Source: Phycisphaeraceae bacterium (GTDB lineage Bacteria > Planctomycetota > Phycisphaerae > Phycisphaerales > SM1A02). Taken from it: a DNA stretch of 60,076 nucleotides. Below are positions 52,134-60,076 of the stretch, in pieces. The stretch is from contig JAHBWZ010000015.1 of the NCBI GenBank assembly GCA_019636755.1, positions 1 through 60,076 on the forward strand. The letters run 5' to 3'. Under the pieces are notes generated by a model, which saw only the letters and a list, made by a program, of their open reading frames with translations, made no database searches and was not told the DNA's origin. The position numbers and the translations under genes are program-made. How positions within the stretch are numbered: the first letter of the stretch is position 1; every line of letters starts with the position of its first letter.

Positions 52134-54758
52134 TTGAGTCCCCTCCCCGGCGCGCCCGACGCGTGGGACCGGATGTGGTCCATCTACCACGCGGCCGGCG
52201 AACAGCCGGCGGCGCGCCGGTCGGACTTCATCCGCGCTGCCACTGCCGGCGACCCGGATCTCGAGCAGCAGGTCATGACGCTGCTGGCGGCGCGCCAGGC
52301 CGCCGGAGACCACTTCCTGGAGCCGCCCCGCCGCATGCGGCTCGACATCGCTGCGGCACCGAAGCGATCGCTGACCGGGACCCGGATCGGACGATTCCTC
52401 GTCGGCGAACGGATCGGCCGGGGCGGCGATGCGGAGGTCTACGTTGCGCAGCAGTTCGATCCGCCCAGGTCCGTGGCGATCAAGGTGATCGGCGGGGACC
52501 CGGTGACCGCGCCGCGCGACGGCGCCCTGGCGGCGGAGGCGGCGATCCTCGCCCGGCTGGAGCACCCGGGCATCGCGGCGGTCCACGAGGCCGGGACCAT
52601 CGAGACGGGCGACGGACCGCATGCGTGGATCGCGATGGAACTTGTCCGTGGCGTCCCGCTCACGACCTATGCCGCGCGGGCCGGACTGGATTCGCGCGCG
52701 CGCGCGGCGCTGCTGGCCGACGTCTGCCGCGCCGTCCATCACGCGCACCTGCGCGGCATCGTGCACCTCGATCTCAAGCCCTCGAACATCCTGGTCGCGG
52801 ACGGCGATGCGGGCGAGGCGCCGCGGATCCGTGTGCTCGACTTCGGGATCGCCCGCATCATCGGCGCCGGGGATGTCTGCGCGGAAGGCAACGCCGTCCG
52901 GAGGGTCGGCGGTACGCTCCGGTACATGAGTCCGGAGCAGCTGACCGGTGATCCCGACGCCATCGACGCGCGCACCGATGTCTACGCGCTCGGCGTCCTG
53001 GGCTACGAACTGCTCAGCGGCCGGCTTCCGCTTCGCTTCCCGTCCGCGTCACTGATCGAAGCACGGCGACTGCTCCGGGAACAGGCGCCGACGCCGCTCG
53101 GCATCCACGGTCGCGCCCTGCGCGGGGACGCGGAGAGCATCGTGGCGAAGGCGATGGCGAAGGCACCGGAACACCGATACGCCTCCGCATCCGAACTCGC
53201 CGCGGACCTGGACCGCTGGCGCCGACGGGAGCCCGTCCTTGCGCGCCCCGCGCCCCGGCGACGCCGGATCCTGCGGTTCATGCAGCGGGAACCACTGCTC
53301 TCCCTGGCGCTCGCGTCCGCCGTCGCGACCCTCCTGATCGGCGCCGGCCTCTCTCTCTGGCAGGCAGGCGTCGCCCGCGCGGCGGAACGGCATGCCATCA
53401 CCCGCGCCGAGGACATGCGCCGGCTGGCCATGGCGGTGATCGATGACCTGCAGAACGCCCTCAAGGCCCTGCCGGGCGGGACACAACTCCGCGCCAGCCT
53501 CGTCGCGACGACGACGCAATTCCTCGACAGTGCCGGGCTTCATGACTCGGACGACCCGGAATTGCTGCGCGTCATCGCCGAGGCCCATCTGCGCCTCGGC
53601 CAGATCATGGGTTCCCCACGGAGTGCGAGCCTGAATGACAGCGCGAAGGCCGTCGAGCAGTACGATCGGGCGCGATCGCTGTACGAGCGTGCGGCCGCTC
53701 GTGATCCATCACGCGCGGCCGCACTGCACGGACTCGCCGAGACGTGGCAACTCCTCGCCGACGCGCACCAGGCCGCGGGCCGGTACGACGAGGCCATCGC
53801 CGCCGCCCTGGCGTCTGCCGACGCGTGGGCGCGTGCGGCGGACGGACACGATCTCTGGGCCATCGGGACTTCGGTAGGCCTGAATCGCTTTGCCGGCGCG
53901 ATCGCCGGCAGTACCGATCGGCCGGACATCATCGAGACGGCACTGGCCCGCTCGAGCGCCCTGGTGCGGGCGCTGCCGCCGCACACCGGCGGCCGTGACG
54001 GTGTCGCTGCCCTCGATCGCGTCCGCCTGCTCGCGGAGTACGCGCGCCAGCTCACGGAGGCGGGTGGCCCCGGCGCGGAAGGCTGGCTCGGCCAGGCGGA
54101 GGCACTGGCGCGATCGGTCGATCACCGCACAAGATTGCCCAGGCGCGTCGGCGCGTGGATACAGGGTCCCGCCGACGCGCTCATCGACGTCCTGCGAACG
54201 AAGGCGGACCTGCGGCTCGGCGCCGGGGCCGCCATCGAGGCGGCGACCGCCGCCGCCGAATGCATCGATCTCTGCCGGGCGCGCCTGGCGGGCGCGTCCG
54301 ACCCGGACGGTCCCGCGGTCGGGTGGATCCTGAGCGACGCGCATCGGATCCACATGCATGCCCTCGAACGCTCGGGCCGGATCGGCGAGGCACTGGAGTC
54401 CGGTCGCGCGGGCATTGACGCGATGGAGGCGGTCCTGGCGCTGGATCCCTCGGCGGTGGCGTATCGCTACCGGGTCGTGATCGCGGTCCTCGCGCGACTG
54501 GCGCTCCTGATCACCGCGCTGGAGCATCCGCCGTCGGAGGTATCTGACGGACGCCTCCGGCAGTGGCTCGCGGACGCGGAAGCCGCTCTCGCGCGTATTG
54601 AATCGCTCACGGCAGACGGTCATGACGTACCGGCGCCGTCTCCGGCACGCGCGGACGATGTCCGGGCGCGCCTGGCGGCTGCAGCCACGCGGCTCAAGGT
54701 CATCCGGGAACACCGCGCGTCCGATCCGGCCGGCGACGTCCCGGACGATCGGCCATAA
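52134..54758 (+). CDS. receptor-like Ser/Thr protein kinase with TPR sensor domain
   Basis: 874 residues. A short helical N-terminal region (WSIYHAAGEQPAARRSDFI) precedes the kinase (about residues 85-360): IGRGGDAEVYVA loop, K117 (VAIKV), catalytic loop HLDLKPSN (D213), DFG at 236-238 and GTLRYMSPEQ. The usual HRD is HLD, so it is a non-RD kinase. A membrane segment (about 388-408) and a TPR-rich outer part follow. It starts with TTG, with GGGAG 8 nt upstream; a 9-codon frame (ATG 52108) ends over that TTG. It probably acts with the upstream ECF sigma factor. Confidence 0.9.
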   Translation: MSPLPGAPDAWDRMWSIYHAAGEQPAARRSDFIRAATAGDPDLEQQVMTLLAARQAAGDHFLEPPRRMRLDIAAAPKRSLTGTRIGRFLVGERIGRGGDAEVYVAQQFDPPRSVAIKVIGGDPVTAPRDGALAAEAAILARLEHPGIAAVHEAGTIETGDGPHAWIAMELVRGVPLTTYAARAGLDSRARAALLADVCRAVHHAHLRGIVHLDLKPSNILVADGDAGEAPRIRVLDFGIARIIGAGDVCAEGNAVRRVGGTLRYMSPEQLTGDPDAIDARTDVYALGVLGYELLSGRLPLRFPSASLIEARRLLREQAPTPLGIHGRALRGDAESIVAKAMAKAPEHRYASASELAADLDRWRRREPVLARPAPRRRRILRFMQREPLLSLALASAVATLLIGAGLSLWQAGVARAAERHAITRAEDMRRLAMAVIDDLQNALKALPGGTQLRASLVATTTQFLDSAGLHDSDDPELLRVIAEAHLRLGQIMGSPRSASLNDSAKAVEQYDRARSLYERAAARDPSRAAALHGLAETWQLLADAHQAAGRYDEAIAAALASADAWARAADGHDLWAIGTSVGLNRFAGAIAGSTDRPDIIETALARSSALVRALPPHTGGRDGVAALDRVRLLAEYARQLTEAGGPGAEGWLGQAEALARSVDHRTRLPRRVGAWIQGPADALIDVLRTKADLRLGAGAAIEAATAAAECIDLCRARLAGASDPDGPAVGWILSDAHRIHMHALERSGRIGEALESGRAGIDAMEAVLALDPSAVAYRYRVVIAVLARLALLITALEHPPSEVSDGRLRQWLADAEAALARIESLTADGHDVPAPSPARADDVRARLAAAATRLKVIREHRASDPAGDVPDDRP

Positions 54759-54850
54759 TGCGCGCGGCGGGCACCGCGGCCTCGCGCACGCCGCCTGTCA
54801 TACCGCGACCCGACTGCGCATCGAACGCCTCGCTCCCGGAGATACGCTCC

Positions 54851-55429
54851 ATGACCGCACCCGCCGTCCTTGCCTTCTCCGGAAGCCTTCGCCGTGATTC
54901 GTGGAACACGAAGCTCGTGCAGATCGCGGCGCACGGCGCCGTTGCCGCCGGGGCGACCGTGCGCGTGATCAATCTGCGCGAGTATCCGCTGCCGCTCTTC
55001 AATGAGGATCTGGAGCGCGAGGAGGGACCGCCGGCGGCCGCCCGGTCGCTGACCGATCTCTTCATCGCGCACGACGCGTTCCTCATCGCGTCGCCCGAGT
55101 ACAACAGTTCGGTCTCCGCGGTACTCAAGAACGCCATCGACTGGGTCAGCAGGCCGGTCGCGGGGCAGCCGCCGCTCGCCGGATTCCGCGGCAAGGTCGC
55201 GGGACTGATGTCCACGTCCACCGGGGCGCTCGGCGGACTGCGCGGCCTGGTGCATCTCCGTGCCATCCTGGGCAACATCATGGTGCACGTGCACCCGAAC
55301 CAGGTCGCCGTCGGGAAGGCCCCCGACGCGTTCGGGCCGGACGGCATGCTGCGCGACGCGGCCCAGCAGTCGAACATCGAGCGGATCGGCGCGGACGTCG
55401 TGGACCTGGCGCGGCGTCTCCGCGCGTAG
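54851..55429 (+). CDS. NAD(P)H-dependent FMN reductase family protein
   Basis: 192 residues with the flavodoxin-like fold of NADPH-dependent FMN/azo/chromate reductases. The flavin phosphate loop is FSGSLRRDSWNTKL, and the conserved ASPEYNSSVSAVLKNAIDWV segment binds the isoalloxazine ring. GGAG lies before the ATG. CATAAT at 54755-54760, across the kinase stop codon, may be its -10 element. The physiological electron acceptor is unknown. Confidence 0.9.
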   Translation: MTAPAVLAFSGSLRRDSWNTKLVQIAAHGAVAAGATVRVINLREYPLPLFNEDLEREEGPPAAARSLTDLFIAHDAFLIASPEYNSSVSAVLKNAIDWVSRPVAGQPPLAGFRGKVAGLMSTSTGALGGLRGLVHLRAILGNIMVHVHPNQVAVGKAPDAFGPDGMLRDAAQQSNIERIGADVVDLARRLRA

Positions 55430-55556
55430 CCCGGGAGTGCCCCCGCGACGCACGCGGCGCCCCCGCGGCCCCGTATCATGACCGCCTGCACCATCGCCAC
55501 CGCCGCGGGCCGGGACGATCCATCGCCGAGCGCGCCCGCCATCGGGAGATCGAACG

Positions 55557-56480
55557 ATGCGACTCACATGCCTGCGCGGCTCCATCCTGTCCTGCCTCCT
55601 GGGCGCTGCATGCTTCGGTGACGCCTCGCCGCAGGGCAGCCCGCCGATGCTGCCGCCCGACCGGCCCGCGACCAGGCCGGCGGCGCCGACGACCCTGCCT
55701 GCCACGCGCCCCGGCATTCCGTCCCTGCCCGACGTCACGGCGCCGGAGGCCGCTCGACTGCGCGAGCGGATCGAACGCCGCCATGCCGCCGACCGGTTCC
55801 GCGGATTCGAGGGAATCCGGTTCGACATCACCGTCCGCTACGACGACACGGTGCTGATCGACGCCGCGATCGTGCACGATCCGCGCCGCGATCGGACGCG
55901 GATCGAAGGCGCCGACGGCACGCTCATCGTGTTCGACGGTACGCGCTGCTGGGTCTCGCCCGCGCCGGCGCCGGACCCGGCGCCGGGGGCACTCCCACCG
56001 CGATTCCACGCGCGCGCCTGGACCTGGTTCCTGACGCTGCCGTACAAACTGGGCGATCCCGGCGTGTTCCTGGCCACCGAACCGCGGACGACCCTGCCGG
56101 GCGACGCCGGTCCGCCCCGCCTCCACGACGTTCTCCGCGTCTCCTTCGAACGGGGAACCGGCGACACGCCCGACGACTGGTATCGCCTCTATGTCGATCC
56201 CACGGAAAGCACGGTCCGGGCCGCGGACTACATCGTCACGTTCGGCCGCGGCAGCGCCGCCGACGCGCCGCGTTCGCAGATCCTGTTCGAGGATCATCGC
56301 CTGATCGACGGCGTCCCGGTGCCGCACCGCTGGCGGTTCCTCTCGCCCGAGGAGCCGCAGCGCATCGCGGGTCCCCGCCAGCGCGGTCACGCGGAACTGC
56401 GGGCCGTCCGTTTCATCCGGCTCAACGAGGCCCAGTTCCAGCGCCCGGAGGGCGCCGTGGAGGCACCGCCGCCCGGCTGA
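55557..56480 (+). CDS. predicted lipoprotein, LolA/outer-membrane lipoprotein-sorting-like
   Basis: 307 residues. The signal peptide ends in LLGAAC. After a Pro/Thr-rich linker, long alternating strands follow (IRFDITVRYDDTVLIDAAIV, GTLIVFDGTRCWVSP, DDWYRLYVDPTESTVRAADY, LIDGVPVPHRWRFLS). The order, with a substrate-like FDG.RCW segment and a GVP.P.. strand near the end, resembles proteins of the LolA-like beta-barrel group that carry lipids or lipoproteins. This is a fold guess. GGGAGA precedes the ATG. TATCAT at 55474 may be a -10 element. Confidence 0.7.
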   Translation: MRLTCLRGSILSCLLGAACFGDASPQGSPPMLPPDRPATRPAAPTTLPATRPGIPSLPDVTAPEAARLRERIERRHAADRFRGFEGIRFDITVRYDDTVLIDAAIVHDPRRDRTRIEGADGTLIVFDGTRCWVSPAPAPDPAPGALPPRFHARAWTWFLTLPYKLGDPGVFLATEPRTTLPGDAGPPRLHDVLRVSFERGTGDTPDDWYRLYVDPTESTVRAADYIVTFGRGSAADAPRSQILFEDHRLIDGVPVPHRWRFLSPEEPQRIAGPRQRGHAELRAVRFIRLNEAQFQRPEGAVEAPPPG

Positions 56481-56520
56481 TCCGCCGAGGGAAATCCGCG
56501 ACGGCGCCCGGGCTCCCCGC

Positions 56521-56526
56521 TACACT
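56521..56526 (+). promoter_or_regulatory. -10-like hexamer TACACT before prfB
   Basis: GCTACACT is followed by 10 nt and the prfB ATG at 56537. No ribosome binding site is present between them. Confidence 0.45.
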
Positions 56527-56536
56527 CCGCCCTCCC

Positions 56537-57644
<1,108 letters not shown>

Positions 57645-58209
57645 GGCGGAGCGGCGCCCTCTGGTGCCGCGACGGGGTCGGTGCATCCGGCGCATGCAGC
57701 GCACTCAGCGTGTACGGCGCGTGCGGCTGGTGACTCGGGAGCCCTGACGCGACGGGAGCGCGTGCTCGTGCGGATACGCGCCGGCGCGGGCAGCGCATCG
57801 CTCGAACGAACGGTCCGGGACAAACACACGATGGGCCTGGTGGTCTCTGCCAGTTGCCGCCCGGAGCACGCCTCCAGCAAGACAGCGCGAGGGACGATTC
57901 GACTCGTACCGGCGTCGGCGTCGACGGGGACTGTCACGCCCGCATCACCGTCAAGCATCGCTCTCGCGTCCGCGCATACCCCGCGCATACGACTCCTGCG
58001 AATCCGTGGCCGTGTCCCGCGGCCCGGTGGATGCGCGCAGCACTCGTCGTCCGCGCGCAGGGCGGTATGCATCCTCCAGGCAATCGCTGCCGCATGTGGA
58101 TCGCGGGGACACGTGCGCACCCATGCGCGCACGCGTGTCGCCACACGCAGCGACGTGTGCGCAGATGCGGCTCCGGACCCGGCACGATCGTGGAATGCAC
58201 CGGAACCGA
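57645..58209. other. gene-free interval after prfB
   Basis: No supported gene. A GC-rich imperfect inverted repeat (GACACGTGCGC ... GCGCACGCGTGTC) lies at about 58108-58139. The stretches of open frame show no start signals. Confidence 0.6.
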
Positions 58210-59751
58210 TCAGGGACACCTGCCCCACGAGGCGAGGAGGGCCAGCACGTCGCGGAAGTCCACCACACCGTCGCCGGTCAGATCCTGATCGCATCCGGAG
58301 CACACGCCCCACGCGGCAAGGATCGCGGAGAGATCGCTCATGCCGACGATGCCGTCACCGTCGAAGTCCGCCTGGCATGGATTCGATGCATGGCAGCCCT
58401 GCCACTTCGCGAAGCGAACGGACACGAGTCCACCTGCGGTTGCAAACTCTCCACTGACATGGAGCGCCGGGCCGCTGCCGTCGTCGAAGACGGTGAGCGC
58501 AGAGACCGCGGGGTTCATCCCCGGCAGCCAGAACCCGGGAAGCCATGTGGGCTCGCACGCGCCGCCCGCGCGCACCGTGATGATGCCGGCGTCCGTGATG
58601 GTGGTCGGATCGTGCTCGACCGACCAGCCTTCGCGCAGAGTCAACCGACGAGTGCCAGGCAGATTCATCCCGTGACTGCTTGACGCCGCTGACAGCGACA
58701 CCGCGTCAACGCCCCGGAGAAGAGCCACTCTCACCACCGCGCGGCCATTCGCGTCCGTTGCAGTCGGCCCACCATGGTCCGTGAAGACCACCGCGTCCTC
58801 CACGGGCGAGCCATCGGCGGTGTGAACCGACACTGCAATGGACACGTGCACCGACGCATTCCGCGCACCATCTGCCCCGTGCGGCGATGACGACGGAGCG
58901 AGGACCGGGATGCTGATCTGGTCCTGACCAGTGCGCCAGCCGGGGGCTGCACTGGCAGAACGGTCTGCCGGATGCGGAAGCACACTCCCCAGGAGCACCC
59001 CGAGCACCCCGATCACTCTGATCACTCCGACCCTTCCGCGCCACCCTCTCTGCGCGCCGGCGCACATGGGCGCCCCCCTCGGCGGTGAAGGCGCCGAGGC
59101 AGGGCCTTCATGGCTGCATCGGCGCAGGTCACCCGCGCCGCACTGACGGCGTCGGCGCCGCGTCAGCATCAACGCCGCCGGCAGCAGCACCAGGGCACCG
59201 GCCGGCGCGGGCACTGCCACCGGCACGAAGTGCAGGTCGGCAATGCCGAAGACACCGTCCGAGTCGTGCATTCGCACGCGATTGAACGGGAGCGTGGAGA
59301 TGATGCCCCGGAAGTTGCCGGCGCCACTCGCCCCGACCGTTGCCACACCGATGAGTTCCATGTCTATAAGGAACTGGACCGTGATGTTCCCCGGGAAGTC
59401 CATGGCCAGCGCCTGCATCGGACGGTCGTAGTGGAAGATGGCGTCGCTGGACAGCGTGCCCATTCCCCTTCCATCGAGCGGGAACCCGCTGTCCGCCGCC
59501 ATGATCTGCACCCACCCCGACCCCGTCACCGTCATGCCGTGTGACTCCTGGTACTGCGTCGTCAACTGCCCCATCGGGTGCTCTGTGAACGTGATCGTTC
59601 GGATGGTTTCAATCGCACCTGCGTCGCCGAACCATGCATCACGCGCCAACTGCGAATAGTGAATCAGCGCCGCAGGCGATTGTGCAGTCATCACGAACAC
59701 GGCAGGCATCGCGATCGCCGTCGCGCCGATCGTGGCTGTCGTCGTTCTCAT
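58210..59751 (-). CDS. fused frame: PEP-CTERM protein followed by a dockerin-ended secreted protein
   Basis: One 513-residue open frame that looks like two proteins. Residues 1 to about 200: signal peptide, ITFTEHPMGQ, QESHGM and GIISTLPFNRVRMHDSDGV, related to the proteins at 3831 and 4551, then a PEP-CTERM signal (PAPAGALVLLPAALMLT plus arginines). No stop follows. At residue 229 (59067) an ATG with a G-rich ribosome binding site and a second signal-like segment (VIRVIGVLGVLLGSVLP) begins the rest, which has an Ig-like region, a VSALTVFDDGSGPALHVSGE repeat and two dockerin-like repeats. AAGAGGAGAG precedes 59751. Confidence 0.75.
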   Translation of the reverse strand: MRTTTATIGATAIAMPAVFVMTAQSPAALIHYSQLARDAWFGDAGAIETIRTITFTEHPMGQLTTQYQESHGMTVTGSGWVQIMAADSGFPLDGRGMGTLSSDAIFHYDRPMQALAMDFPGNITVQFLIDMELIGVATVGASGAGNFRGIISTLPFNRVRMHDSDGVFGIADLHFVPVAVPAPAGALVLLPAALMLTRRRRRQCGAGDLRRCSHEGPASAPSPPRGAPMCAGAQRGWRGRVGVIRVIGVLGVLLGSVLPHPADRSASAAPGWRTGQDQISIPVLAPSSSPHGADGARNASVHVSIAVSVHTADGSPVEDAVVFTDHGGPTATDANGRAVVRVALLRGVDAVSLSAASSSHGMNLPGTRRLTLREGWSVEHDPTTITDAGIITVRAGGACEPTWLPGFWLPGMNPAVSALTVFDDGSGPALHVSGEFATAGGLVSVRFAKWQGCHASNPCQADFDGDGIVGMSDLSAILAAWGVCSGCDQDLTGDGVVDFRDVLALLASWGRCP

Positions 59752-59986
59752 AGTTCTGCTCTCCTCTTCCGATCACTCGATCGTCGCGATGCACGCTGAC
59801 AGGGTCGCTCGTCTGAGGCATGTCGATGAGGGCTGGCGCTCGCCTTGAGCCCCCCTGGCGGAATCGCGGTTTCCGTCGCGTCGGCGCCAGCGGATCGACG
59901 CCTGCGGCGCCAACCACACGGCGCCTGCGCGCCCGCAGCACGACGTGCCGCGGAGCGCAGGCCCCGGGGGATGGAGACAGGATCGA

Positions 59987-60076
59987 TCATGGCCCTGCGC
60001 GACGACGGCGCGAGCCGCGCGCCGTCAGGGCACCCAGTGCGACCACCAGCAGTACTGGCGGGGCGGGCACGGGGAC
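59987..60076 (-). CDS. C-terminal fragment of a PEP-CTERM protein
   Basis: The last 29 codons of a gene entering from the right edge. They read VPVPAPPVLLVVALGALTAR, then an arginine run and stop: a complete PEP-CTERM sorting signal. The gap to the next gene on the same strand is 235 nt. Confidence 0.75.
   Translation of the reverse strand, partial: VPVPAPPVLLVVALGALTARGSRRRRAGP

Noticed and set aside
57645-58209. A small gene between prfB and the right-end PEP-CTERM frame
   Set aside because: Open frames exist on both strands but none has a start signal, codon bias or domain.

Overview
The window is GC-rich throughout and reads as chromosomal DNA of a planctomycete, most likely a member of the Phycisphaerae. 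This is an inference from gene content. It rests on secreted proteins ending in paired dockerin-like repeats, several PEP-CTERM type exosortase substrates ending in arginine clusters, a TIGR02999-type ECF sigma factor next to a kinase-TPR receptor, DUF2934 and large TPR lipoproteins, plus Gram-negative envelope genes (lpxI, exbD, dsbD, an acyloxyacyl hydrolase-like protein) and fliM.

Layout. 0-2.1 kb: the signal peptide of a gene that runs off the left edge, then about 2 kb without genes but full of repeats (inverted arms, a 137-bp direct repeat, and 8-, 12- and 7-bp tandem arrays). 2.1-5.2 kb: a secreted HAF-repeat/dockerin protein whose start is disturbed by a 7-bp array, then two tandemly duplicated PEP-CTERM proteins. 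5.2-6.4 kb: two copies of a 221-224 bp palindrome-ended repeat; a third copy lies at 46.6 kb in the opposite orientation. 6.4-18.5 kb: DinB-like protein, PagL-like protein, a small Cse60-like protein, a site-2 protease, a SNF2 helicase coupled to an unknown partner, tRNA-Lys(UUU), a TolB-like lipoprotein and a Xer recombinase. 18.6-22.7 kb: MFS transporter and icd (overlapping), a lipoprotein and a DUF2934 protein.

22.9-33.4 kb (minus strand) is the translation/transcription operon: nusA, infB, rbfA, an endonuclease III-like protein lacking its catalytic lysine, a 1248-aa TPR lipoprotein, yebC and acyP. An intrinsic terminator and 0.7 kb of unexplained DNA separate it from fliM. 35.6-46.5 kb: dsbD, an O-antigen ligase-like protein overlapping a WecA-like transferase, lpxI, a PEP-CTERM protein, gyrA and a STAS protein. 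46.9-51 kb: exbD, a class I aminotransferase, and an operon of three exported proteins. 51.4-54.8 kb: ECF sigma factor and Ser/Thr kinase. 54.9-57.6 kb: FMN reductase, a lipoprotein and prfB with its in-frame UGA frameshift. The right end has a fused PEP-CTERM/dockerin reading frame and the last 29 codons of another PEP-CTERM protein.

The housekeeping operons look ordinary. The most unusual features are the heptamer array that puts a well-formed start out of frame with a secretion signal, the three-copy palindromic repeat family, the coupled SNF2 partner, the terminator-bounded gap downstream of fliM, and a recurring arrangement in which a -10-like hexamer lies only 7-10 nt before the start codon.
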